Position numbers and translations under genes: made by a program. Source: Candidatus Aminicenantes bacterium UBA4820 (lineage in GTDB: Bacteria > Acidobacteriota > UBA4820). From it: a stretch of DNA of 28,938 nt. This document shows positions 14,874-22,482 of this stretch, one piece after another. Position 1 is the stretch's first letter. The number at the start of each line of letters is the position of its first letter. A model generated the notes under the pieces. It searched no databases. It worked only from the letters and a program-made list of their open reading frames with translations, and was not told where the DNA came from. The stretch covers positions 1 through 28,938 of the forward strand of contig DHFQ01000029.1 in the NCBI GenBank assembly GCA_002402325.1, in the 5' to 3' direction.

Positions 14874-14923
14874 ACTTTTTATGTTTAATTCCGTATTAAA
14901 TAAGTTTGAAACGGAGGTTTGTA

Positions 14924-15976
14924 GTGTATAAAAAATTCTGGATCATCTTTTTAATTGTTTTGTTTATGGTATCTTGCTCTAAGGGAAAGAAAAACAGAGA
15001 CATCGGAAATTGGGTGGAGGTCAAGAAAACAGACCTTCCCGCTGAAGTTACGGCAACGGGAACTGTTGTTCCCCGCGTTGGTGCACAGGTCAAAGTTGGT
15101 CCAAGGGTTTCTGGTAAACTTGAACACCTCTATGTTAAGGTTGGAGACAAAGTTGAGCAGGGTGAGGTTCTTGCCATCGTTGAACAAAAAGATCTCCTTG
15201 CAAATGTTGAAAGGATGAAGGCTCAAGTAAAAGACGCAGAAGCGACTTTATCTTATGCAAAGGCAAATTATGAAAGAATATCTAAACTTTATGAGGAGGG
15301 AGTTGTTCCAATAGATTCTCTCGATTCCGCAAAAAAGGCGCTTGAATCGGCTGAAGCAGGGCAAAAGAATTCAAAGGCTCAGCTTGACTACTCTCAAGTC
15401 CAGCTCTCTTATGCAACGATAAAGGCTCCAATATCTGGTACTGTTGGGTCTGTTTCAACTCAAGAAGGCGAGACAGTCGCAGCAAGTTTATCCGCTCCGA
15501 CCTTTGTTACAATTCTTGATTTAGGAAGGCTTGAGGTTGATGCCTATATTGATGAGGTTGACATAGGGAAGGTAAAAGTGGGTCAGAAGGCAACTTTTAC
15601 TGTCGATTCATTTCCTGAAAAAGTTTTCAATGCCTCTGTTGAAGCGATTTATCCAGATGCAACAATTAAAGATAATGTTGTTTATTATGCAACAATTTTA
15701 AAAATAGAAGATCAATTTGAAGATTATTTGAGACCACAAATGACTGCATCCGTTACCGTTCATCTTGATACCCTTTCCGGGATTCTTGCCATTCCCTTAA
15801 GAGCAGTAAAAAGAGACAATGGAATGCCCTATGTTATGGTTAAAGAGGGAGAGAAAGCACAAAAAAGGCAGGTTAGTCTTGGAAGAGAATCGGGTGATTT
15901 AGTTGAGGTTAAAAGTGGTCTTTCTTTAGGGGACTTTGTCCTTGTTCAAACAAGAAGCGGGGAGGGACAGAGTTGA
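14924..15976 (+). CDS. macA: MacA-type periplasmic adaptor lipoprotein
   Basis: The protein links an inner-membrane MacB-type ABC system to an outer-membrane channel. The 351-aa precursor has a lipoprotein signal (WIIFLIVLFMVSC, Cys at about residue 18). Next come a barrel-sandwich hybrid half (VGPRVSGKLEHLYVKVGDKV), an alpha-helical hairpin (about 85-155, rich in Ala, Lys and Glu), the second lipoyl half (YATIKAPISGTVGSV), a beta-barrel (DAYIDEVDIGKVKVGQKATF) and a membrane-proximal part. The GTG at 14924 is chosen over an upstream in-frame TTG because GGAGG (14913-14917) lies 6 nt before it. It overlaps the ATPase gene (TTGA). Confidence 0.9.
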   Translation: MYKKFWIIFLIVLFMVSCSKGKKNRDIGNWVEVKKTDLPAEVTATGTVVPRVGAQVKVGPRVSGKLEHLYVKVGDKVEQGEVLAIVEQKDLLANVERMKAQVKDAEATLSYAKANYERISKLYEEGVVPIDSLDSAKKALESAEAGQKNSKAQLDYSQVQLSYATIKAPISGTVGSVSTQEGETVAASLSAPTFVTILDLGRLEVDAYIDEVDIGKVKVGQKATFTVDSFPEKVFNASVEAIYPDATIKDNVVYYATILKIEDQFEDYLRPQMTASVTVHLDTLSGILAIPLRAVKRDNGMPYVMVKEGEKAQKRQVSLGRESGDLVEVKSGLSLGDFVLVQTRSGEGQS

Positions 15977-16650
15977 TTGAACTAATTGGCATAAAAAAAA
16001 CATATTTCACTGAGGGAAAGGAAACCCCGGTTCTTTTTGGAATAGACTTCAAGATTGAAGAGGGTGAGTATGTTGCAATAATGGCTCCTTCGGGAACGGG
16101 AAAATCCACTTTGCTTAATATTTTAGGGACTCTTGATAAACCAACCGAAGGAAAATATCTTTTTAAAAATAGAGATTTGACAGAACTAAATGATGATCAA
16201 CTCTCACAATTAAGGAACAAATCAATAGGTTTTGTCTTTCAATTGTTCAATCTTCTTAATAGAGTAAGCGTTCTTGACAATGTCCTTTTACCTCTTCTTT
16301 ATGCCCACAATTATCCAAAAGATGCAAAGGAAAGGGCGATAAATCTTTTGAATATGGTTGGACTTTCAGAAAGAATACATTTCAAACCTAATGCTCTTTC
16401 TGGAGGTCAACAACAAAGGGTAGCAATTGCGAGGGCTTTGATAAACGAGCCAGATGTCCTTCTTGCAGATGAACCCACAGGAAATCTTGATAGCAAGTCT
16501 TCCGAAGAGATATTAAACATTTTTGATGAGATTCATAGGCAAGGAAGAACGCTCGTTGTTGTTACTCATGAACTTGATGTTGCAAAAAGGGCACAAAGAG
16601 TTATAACGATGAGAGATGGAAAGGTGTTTAAAGAGGAAAAAGTAAAATGA
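15973..16650 (+). CDS. MacB-type ABC transporter ATPase subunit
   Basis: This 225-aa protein is the ATP-binding subunit of a MacB/LolD-type mechanotransmission transporter. Walker A is APSGTGKST (38-46), the Q-loop lies in GFVFQLFNLL, the signature is LSGGQQQRV (142-150), Walker B is VLLADEP (162-168) and the switch His is His199 in VVTHE. All residues needed for ATP hydrolysis are present. The start is TTG overlapping the adaptor stop, with GGAGGG 7 nt upstream. In E. coli MacB, ATPase and permease are one chain; here they are separate genes. Confidence 0.95.
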   Translation: MIELIGIKKTYFTEGKETPVLFGIDFKIEEGEYVAIMAPSGTGKSTLLNILGTLDKPTEGKYLFKNRDLTELNDDQLSQLRNKSIGFVFQLFNLLNRVSVLDNVLLPLLYAHNYPKDAKERAINLLNMVGLSERIHFKPNALSGGQQQRVAIARALINEPDVLLADEPTGNLDSKSSEEILNIFDEIHRQGRTLVVVTHELDVAKRAQRVITMRDGKVFKEEKVK

Positions 16651-17873
16651 ATTTTGTGAGGTTTTACAGACTCTTTACACACTCAATAAATGCGGTTTTT
16701 GGCTCAAAGGTAAAGGCACTCCTTATGATGCTTGGAACTGCAATTGGAATAATGCTACTTACGGGTGTTGTAGGAATATCAAAAGGCGTTGAAAATAGAA
16801 TAGATGAAATTATGAAGTTTATGGGACCAAGAACAGGTATGATTTTTGCCGGAGGAGGGAGGATGAGCACCGCAGGTGGAAGAGCGGCTGCAGAGACAAC
16901 TTTGAAAGTTGAAGACTTAGAAGCATTAAGGACAAGATTGTTTGATAAGGCTATTTTTTCTGCGGCAATACCAAGAGATGATGTTTTCATAAAATATATG
17001 ACTCAAAATAGTCAAACTACGATTTTTGCTGTTGACCCAGAATTTGCTATTGTTGGAGATTGGGAAATAGAGGCGGGAGAACCAATAGATAACTACGATG
17101 TTAAAAATATAGCAAGGGTTTGTCTGCTTGGTGCTACAGTTGTTAAAAACCTTTTCCCGGACGAAGATCCGATTGGAAAAAAAATCTTCATAAAAGATAT
17201 CCCCTTCAGAGTAAAGGGATTGCTAAAGCCAAAAGGAACAAACCCTCAAGGATTTGATATGGATGATTGTATCTGGATTCCTTTATCAACGGGAATGAGA
17301 AGAGTTTTCAATGTTGATAATTTAAGAGTTTTGAGGTTCAAAGTAAGGCAAGAATATGATATAAATGAAGTGAAAACTGAAATAGAGAATTTGTTAAAGG
17401 AAAGGCATAAGATAAAGCAGGGGCAGGATAGCGATTTTAGGATAAGGACACCCGATTTTATAGCAAAAAGGATTAGAGAGATGACGAAAACAATAAGGTT
17501 GGGTGGACTTGCTCTTTCAATAGTTGCTCTAATCGTTGGAGGAATGGTTTTAATGAACATTCTTCTTCTTTCTGTAAGTGAAAGAATTCCTGAGATAGGA
17601 TTGAAAAGGGCAATTGGTGCAACAAGGCGGGACATTTTTCTTGAGTTCCTTTCTGAATCCATAGCAGTTTCATTGTGTGGAATGATTTTAGGGGTTTTCC
17701 TTGGATTAATACCGGTGTTTTTACTTCCAAAAGTTATGCCTATGATTCCGATGGCATTTACCTTTAATGCGTTTGTGTATGGATTCATTTTTTCTATTGT
17801 TCTGGGTATATTTTTTGGCGTTCAGCCGGCAAGAAGGGCATCAAAACTTGAACCCGTTGAAGCGTTAAGATGA
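16647..17873 (+). CDS. MacB-type ABC permease subunit 1
   Basis: The 408-aa protein has the MacB/FtsX layout: one N-terminal membrane helix (about 24-44), a large periplasmic domain (MacB_PCD, about 45-280) and three C-terminal helices of the FtsX domain with ERIPEIGLKRAIGATRRDI between helices 2 and 3. It ends with QPARRASKLEPVEALR, the usual end motif. An unusual Gly-rich stretch (FAGGGRMSTAGGRAAAE) lies early in the periplasmic domain. It overlaps both neighbours by 4 nt and probably pairs with the next, paralogous permease. Confidence 0.93.
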   Translation: MNFVRFYRLFTHSINAVFGSKVKALLMMLGTAIGIMLLTGVVGISKGVENRIDEIMKFMGPRTGMIFAGGGRMSTAGGRAAAETTLKVEDLEALRTRLFDKAIFSAAIPRDDVFIKYMTQNSQTTIFAVDPEFAIVGDWEIEAGEPIDNYDVKNIARVCLLGATVVKNLFPDEDPIGKKIFIKDIPFRVKGLLKPKGTNPQGFDMDDCIWIPLSTGMRRVFNVDNLRVLRFKVRQEYDINEVKTEIENLLKERHKIKQGQDSDFRIRTPDFIAKRIREMTKTIRLGGLALSIVALIVGGMVLMNILLLSVSERIPEIGLKRAIGATRRDIFLEFLSESIAVSLCGMILGVFLGLIPVFLLPKVMPMIPMAFTFNAFVYGFIFSIVLGIFFGVQPARRASKLEPVEALR

Positions 17874-19093
17874 ATATAAGAAGAACATTACACATTTCTT
17901 TAAATGTACTTTTTGGCCATAAACTCAGAACTTTGCTATCTGCCCTTGCGGTTGGAACTGGTGTCGCTGCGGTTGTTATGATGGTTGGTGCTTCAAAGGC
18001 GGCGCAAAATGATACCGCAAAAAAAATTGAAAATTTAGGCACTGACCTTATTTCAGTTCAAGCAAGCAGGATCAAAAATCTTGGAGGAAGGGCAAGGCAT
18101 GGGACAAGATTTACGACAACCACCTTAAACGATATAAGGTCGATAAAAAGAAAAGTTTCGGGAGTGAAGAGAGTTGGTGGTATGTTTGACCGGCGAGCAA
18201 ATGCAAACTACAAAAATATCAAGACAAGGACAATGTTGATGGGTGTTGAACCAGAAGTTTTTGATATATGGAGAATTAGTGCTGTTTCTGGAAGGCTTTA
18301 TACCCAGAGGGACGAAGAAAAGATTGCACGGGTGTGCGTGTTAGGACAGACGACAAAAAATAATTTATTCGGAGACGTTGACCCTGTTGGTGAAATGATT
18401 CAAGTGGGTCCTATGCAACTTAAAGTTATTGGGGTTTCCTCACAGCGAGGGTTGGATTACAGAGGAAACGACCTTGACGATGTGATCTATGTCCCTTTAC
18501 AGACTGCGATGAAAAGATTTTTCAATGTTACTTATATTGAAGCAATTATTGTTCAAGTTTATAACAAAGATTCAATGGATGAGGTTAAAGAGGAGATAAC
18601 GAGGGTATTAAGGAAGAATCATAGAATAAAAGAGGGAAAAGAGGATGACTTTACAATTCAGACACAGGAACAGTTACTAAAAAGTGAAATGCAAACAGAA
18701 GAGGCTTTTGGACTTCTTGTCGCAGTGGTCGCAGGGCTCTCTATGGTTACAGGAGGAATTGGGATTTTCGCTGTGATGCTTATTTCTTTAAGAGAGAGAA
18801 AGAGAGAGGTTGGATTAAGAAGAGCAATTGGCGCAAGGCATAAAGACATAACTGTGCAGTTTATGCTTGAGGCTCTTATTCTTTCTTTGATTGGAGGAAT
18901 AATAGGAATTATCGTTGGGCTTCTGGGATGCTGTATAATAACAAAACTAAATAACTGGGAGACTTTGATTCCATTAAGCACACTTGCTTTTGCCTTTATC
19001 ATCTCTGTTGTAACGGGAATCATTTTTGGTTTTTATCCTGCAAGGCTCGCATCCAAAATGGAGCCGGCAGAGGCATTAAGGGCAGCGGTATAA
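17870..19093 (+). CDS. MacB-type ABC permease subunit 2
   Basis: The 407-aa protein is a paralog of the preceding permease: the same N-terminal helix, periplasmic domain and three C-terminal helices. Parallel motifs are RVCVLGQTTKNNLFGDVDPV against RVCLLGATVVKNLFPDEDPI in the first copy. It ends with YPARLASKMEPAEALRAAV. MacB works as a dimer, so the two paralogs probably form a heterodimer with two copies of the shared ATPase. It is the last gene of the four-gene export operon. The cargo is unknown; no outer-membrane TolC gene is in the window. Confidence 0.93.
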   Translation: MNIRRTLHISLNVLFGHKLRTLLSALAVGTGVAAVVMMVGASKAAQNDTAKKIENLGTDLISVQASRIKNLGGRARHGTRFTTTTLNDIRSIKRKVSGVKRVGGMFDRRANANYKNIKTRTMLMGVEPEVFDIWRISAVSGRLYTQRDEEKIARVCVLGQTTKNNLFGDVDPVGEMIQVGPMQLKVIGVSSQRGLDYRGNDLDDVIYVPLQTAMKRFFNVTYIEAIIVQVYNKDSMDEVKEEITRVLRKNHRIKEGKEDDFTIQTQEQLLKSEMQTEEAFGLLVAVVAGLSMVTGGIGIFAVMLISLRERKREVGLRRAIGARHKDITVQFMLEALILSLIGGIIGIIVGLLGCCIITKLNNWETLIPLSTLAFAFIISVVTGIIFGFYPARLASKMEPAEALRAAV

Positions 19094-19099
19094 AATCAA

Positions 19100-19139
19100 G
19101 GCAACTGCCCAATCAATCTTCTCTAAGATAAAGATCTTA
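19100..19139. terminator. Weak hairpins between convergent operons
   Basis: GGCA/TGCC (19100-19103, 19106-19109) and TAAGAT/ATCTTA (19124-19129, 19134-19139) form two small stems in the 43-nt gap between the permease stop and the coaD stop, the second reaching into the coaD stop region. No long T tract follows either, so terminator function is only a guess. Confidence 0.25.
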
Positions 19140-19646
19140 TCCCTCTAAATCGCTGAACCGAAGATTGTTTTTTATCTTCTCTTTAAGAAAATTTGCCACT
19201 GGCTTTGGAACAAGATCATCGAAAGAACCTCCAAGAAGGGCAACTTCTTTGACAAGTTTTGATGAGAGGTAGACATACTCCTCCTTTGGCATAAGAAAGA
19301 TTGTTTCAATATCAGGGGCAAGTCTCTTGTTTAGAAGGGCAATTTGAAATTCATATTCAAAATCTGTGAGTGCCCTTATTCCTCTAATGATATGCTTTGC
19401 TTCTCTTACCCTTGCGTAGTCAACGAGTAACCCTTCAAAGGCATCAACCTCAACATTCGGGAAATTTTTTGTGCATTCCTTTAATAGGTTGTATCTCTCA
19501 TCAACTGAAAGAAGACACTTTTTGGAGGTGTTTCTTAAAACTGCTACAACAACTTTTTTAAAAAGTTGATTAGACCTCAAAATTAAATCAAGATGACCAT
19601 TTGTTGGTGGATCAAACGACCCTGGATAAATTGCAATTGAGTTCAT
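19137..19646 (-). CDS. coaD: Phosphopantetheine adenylyltransferase CoaD
   Basis: CoaD transfers AMP from ATP to 4'-phosphopantetheine, the penultimate step of coenzyme A synthesis. The 169-aa protein has the nucleotidyltransferase motif TNGH (15-18) in YPGSFDPPTNGHLD, the phosphate-binding RGIRALTDFEYE, and YLSSKLVKEVALLGG, the counterpart of the ISSTLVREVA motif. Length is typical. GGAGGA precedes the ATG. It is the last gene of the operon that begins with the chemoreceptor fusion, 9 nt after ridA. Confidence 0.97.
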   Translation of the reverse strand: MNSIAIYPGSFDPPTNGHLDLILRSNQLFKKVVVAVLRNTSKKCLLSVDERYNLLKECTKNFPNVEVDAFEGLLVDYARVREAKHIIRGIRALTDFEYEFQIALLNKRLAPDIETIFLMPKEEYVYLSSKLVKEVALLGGSFDDLVPKPVANFLKEKIKNNLRFSDLEG

Positions 19647-19655
19647 ATTCCTCCT

Positions 19656-20039
19656 TTATTCTATGCAGGCGATTGCTTCAATTTCAACAAGAACCTCTTT
19701 TGGAAGTCTTGAGACTTCAACAGTTGATCGAGCAGGCGGATTTTCTTTGAAAGAGTTTTCATAAACTTTATTCATTTTTCCAAAGTTGTTTAAATCGGTA
19801 ATAAAAACTGTTGTTTTTAAAACATTTTTTAGCGAGGAGTTTGAAGTTTTTAGAATTGCCTCCAGATTTTTAAGAACTTGCTCCGTTTGTTCCTCAATCC
19901 CTCCTGAAATTATCTCACCATTTTTTGGGTCTATCGGAATCTGTCCGGAAACAAAAATCAAGTTTCCATAGAGTATGGCTTGAGAATAGGGTCCAATTGC
20001 TTGAGGTGCATCTTTTGTTGCAATAACTTTTTTCTCCAT
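19656..20039 (-). CDS. ridA: RidA-family enamine/imine deaminase
   Basis: RidA hydrolyses reactive 2-aminoacrylate and related enamine/imine intermediates released by PLP-dependent enzymes such as threonine/serine dehydratase. The 127-aa protein carries PQAIGPYSQAILYGNLIFVS, NLEAILKTSNSSL, the catalytic Arg104 in PPARSTVEV, and VEIEAIACIE at the end. Length and motifs are those of the archetypal RidA group. The start overlaps the preceding stop by 1 nt (TAATG) with GGAGGAAAC upstream. Its place beside ACT-domain and UPF0210 genes fits amino-acid metabolism. Confidence 0.95.
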   Translation of the reverse strand: MEKKVIATKDAPQAIGPYSQAILYGNLIFVSGQIPIDPKNGEIISGGIEEQTEQVLKNLEAILKTSNSSLKNVLKTTVFITDLNNFGKMNKVYENSFKENPPARSTVEVSRLPKEVLVEIEAIACIE

Positions 20040-20686
20040 TAGTTTCCTCCTTCAATGACCAAAGGCTTCACATCGCCTTTAAGTTTCATTTTTGCATCTT
20101 TTCCCGAATCAAGAAGAACCAGAGATTCACTTCCAGACACAAGTTTTACTATTCCGAATGGAACAACCTCGTCGCTTATCCAGATATCAGCACTCTGTCC
20201 CTCTTCACCAATTAGTTTTATTCTGGAACAGTTGTAACTTTTCTTTCCAACCTTAATTTTTTCATTCGGCAAGGTCTGAATTTTCCCCCTTGGAGGGCCT
20301 ACGCTTTGAAAAGATTGACTGATTTTCTGCATTTTCTTCATCTTATCAAGCGTTGCTTTGTCAATTTCAATTATGGGACCATCCTCGCTTTTAAGCCTTA
20401 TTTTCAAAACATTTTCATCATCGGTTGGATCACCATTTACAAGGTAGGCAACGATTCCATTTTCGCCGTTAGATGAACTTTCCACTTCAATCCAATAGTC
20501 ATCATTTTCTTTTGCCACAACACTCACTGTCAAAATTCCTTTGTTTCCAAAATTGTCGGTTATCTCGTATTTTGACCATTCCCCCAGAGTGGGTTTGTAA
20601 AAATGGTAAAATTGTGGGAAATAGGAAGAAGCAAAAATAAAGGAAGGCAGGAAGACCAAAAAAAATATTGAAAGTTTAGTTTTCAT
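20039..20686 (-). CDS. Secreted protein of unknown function
   Basis: The 215-aa precursor has a signal peptide (MKTKLSIFFLVFLPSFIFAS). The mature part is mostly predicted beta strand, opening with YFPQFYHFYKPTLGEWSKYE and with a helical segment rich in Met and Lys in the middle. PNEKIKVGKKSYNCSRIKL, SADIWISDEVVPFGIVKL and LVLLDSG resemble the outer-membrane-associated beta-sandwich proteins annotated as DUF4412-like or LolA-like, but I cannot assign a family with confidence. The ATG at 20686 follows GAGGAG by 5 nt; an in-frame TTG at 20698 overlaps that site. It lies 8 nt after UPF0210 in the operon. Confidence 0.75.
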   Translation of the reverse strand: MKTKLSIFFLVFLPSFIFASSYFPQFYHFYKPTLGEWSKYEITDNFGNKGILTVSVVAKENDDYWIEVESSSNGENGIVAYLVNGDPTDDENVLKIRLKSEDGPIIEIDKATLDKMKKMQKISQSFQSVGPPRGKIQTLPNEKIKVGKKSYNCSRIKLIGEEGQSADIWISDEVVPFGIVKLVSGSESLVLLDSGKDAKMKLKGDVKPLVIEGGN

Positions 20687-20694
20687 TTTGCTCC

Positions 20695-22056
20695 TCAATT
20701 CTTCATAGAAACTATTGGAGGTGGAATATGTCCACCTCTTCTAATAAAATTACCCGGTGAAATTGTTTTTATTTCCTGAACAGGAGCGTCTCCCAAAAGT
20801 CCTCCAAAGGAGACAATTTCTCCCGCTTTTTTCCCGTAGACAGGGATTATTCTCACTGCTGTTGTCTTGTTGTTTATTATACCAATTGACAACTCATCAG
20901 CAATCAGCCCTGCTAATACATCTTCTTCAACATCGCCTGGAACTGCAACCATATCAAGCCCAACAGAACAAACAGCAGTCATCGCTTCAAGCTTTTCCAG
21001 AGAAAGATGACCCTCATGTGCGGCTTTTATCATTGCAGCATCTTCACTTACTGGAATAAATGCACCCGATAATCCTCCTACCTGCGATGTTGCCATAGTT
21101 CCACCTTTTTTGACTGCATCCGTCAAAAGGGCGAGAGCGGCTGTTGTTCCGGGAGCACCGGGCGTTTCAATACCCATTGCCATCAAAACTTCTCCAACGG
21201 AATCCCCCAACTCCGGGGTAGGAGCAAGACTTATATCAACTATTCCAAATGGGATATCAAGTTTTTTTGAAACTTCTCTTCCGACGATTTCGCCAACCCG
21301 CGTAACTTTGTAGGAAGCTTTTTTTATTATTTCAGAAAGTTCTCTCAAATTGGCTAAAGGATTTCTTTTTATTGCATCAAGAATTACTCCTGGACCAGAA
21401 AGTCCTATGTTTATTACAACTTCCGGGTTACCAATTCCATGAAATGCACCTGCAATGAAAGGATTGTTTGAAACAGCATTTGCAAATACAACAAATTTGG
21501 CACAGCCAACACTTCCGTGATTTCTTGTCCTGTAAGCGGTATCTTTTATAAGTGAGGCAACTTTTATAACTCCATCTATGTTCAACCCTTCCCTCGTTGT
21601 TCCTGCATTTATGCTTGAGCAGATTCTTTTTGTCTCTGTCAGAACTTCAGGAATTGCATCAATCAAAGCATAATCAGCCTTTGTAAATCCTGCCTCAATC
21701 AAAGAGGAAAAACCACCGACATAGTCAAAGCCCAACTCCCCGGCTACATTGTCAACCTCTTTAGCAATTTCTATGTAGCTTTCCCTCTGAGGTAAAGTAG
21801 AGACAAGAGAAATTGGAGTTAGGGCTATTCTTTTATTGGCAACCCTTATTCCAAGATACTCTGCGACTTCATCTACGGCAGAGGGAAGAGATGCGGCATA
21901 TTTTTTTATTTTTTCTGCAACATTTCTTGCGCATTCTTCTCTATTTTTACTTCCGCAATCAAAGAGGCTTATTCCCAATGTAACGGTTCTAACATCAAAG
22001 TGCTCAGATTCAGTCATCCTGATCGTGTCGAGTATCTCTCTTCTTGAGTAACTCAT
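20695..22056 (-). CDS. UPF0210 (DUF711) family protein
   Basis: The 453-aa protein matches the UPF0210 family from end to end: the start FDVRTVTLGISLFDC, the middle GCAKFVVFANAVSNNPFIAGAF (here split by reading as motif pieces GCAKFVVFANA and NPFIAGAFHG), GIVDISLAPTPELGDSVGEVL, GTTAALALLTDAVKKGG and VGLDMVAVPGD. Family structures are reported to resemble the ten-stranded barrel of glycyl radical enzymes such as pyruvate formate-lyase, but no activity is established as far as I know. UPF0210 is commonly encoded directly after a small ACT protein (UPF0237), as here, with a 1-nt gap. It is cytosolic, with no signal or membrane segment. Confidence 0.93.
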   Translation of the reverse strand: MSYSRREILDTIRMTESEHFDVRTVTLGISLFDCGSKNREECARNVAEKIKKYAASLPSAVDEVAEYLGIRVANKRIALTPISLVSTLPQRESYIEIAKEVDNVAGELGFDYVGGFSSLIEAGFTKADYALIDAIPEVLTETKRICSSINAGTTREGLNIDGVIKVASLIKDTAYRTRNHGSVGCAKFVVFANAVSNNPFIAGAFHGIGNPEVVINIGLSGPGVILDAIKRNPLANLRELSEIIKKASYKVTRVGEIVGREVSKKLDIPFGIVDISLAPTPELGDSVGEVLMAMGIETPGAPGTTAALALLTDAVKKGGTMATSQVGGLSGAFIPVSEDAAMIKAAHEGHLSLEKLEAMTAVCSVGLDMVAVPGDVEEDVLAGLIADELSIGIINNKTTAVRIIPVYGKKAGEIVSFGGLLGDAPVQEIKTISPGNFIRRGGHIPPPIVSMKN

Positions 22057-22057
22057 T

Positions 22058-22474
22058 TCATATCCTGTTTAACTCTTTTAAGAGGTCTTCGTATTGCAGA
22101 AAAACCTGAACATCTTCCCTTTTTCCTCGCTCTTTAAGAAGGTTTTTTAAAGTTAAGAAATCCACCTTTGAATCGGTTGGGTCTATAACCATCATCATTG
22201 CAAAATTGCCGTGAACAATTGTTTGATTTATGTCAATGATGTCAACATTGTTTTCAGCAAGAATCTCAGAGAAAGAATGCACAATTCCAGAATGGTTTCT
22301 TCCAATTACTGTTAAAACTGCGAGTCGTCTTTTTAAATCATCATCAGAACTTTGCCCTTCGATCAAAGAAATGACATCTGCTGCGATTTTCTCAATTGTT
22401 TCCTGTGGAAGTTCCTCCGGAAGATGGTTCAAAAGAATTTTGGCGACATCAAGGGCGATTCTTTTTTTGTCCAT
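22058..22474 (-). CDS. ACT-domain protein (UPF0237-like) with helical N-terminal extension
   Basis: ACT domains bind amino acids or similar small effectors. The 139-aa protein has the UPF0237-type ACT domain at about residues 48-139: LAVLTVIGRNHSGIVHSFSE, ENNVDIIDINQTIVHGNFAM and MMVIDPTDSKVDFLTL. Stand-alone UPF0237 proteins are about 90 aa, so residues 1-45 are an extra N-terminal part, predicted helical and acidic (HLPEELPQETIEKIAADV). The ATG at 22474 is chosen because AGGAG lies 6-7 nt upstream; a longer frame extends 8 codons further without a ribosome binding site. It lies 8 nt after the chemoreceptor fusion and 1 nt before UPF0210, its usual partner. Confidence 0.88.
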   Translation of the reverse strand: MDKKRIALDVAKILLNHLPEELPQETIEKIAADVISLIEGQSSDDDLKRRLAVLTVIGRNHSGIVHSFSEILAENNVDIIDINQTIVHGNFAMMMVIDPTDSKVDFLTLKNLLKERGKREDVQVFLQYEDLLKELNRI

Positions 22475-22482
22475 TTTTTCTC

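Noticed and set aside
17246..17788. 180-codon minus-strand ORF inside the first permease
   Set aside because: Antisense shadow of a well-supported membrane protein; the hydrophobic codons mirror the sense strand.
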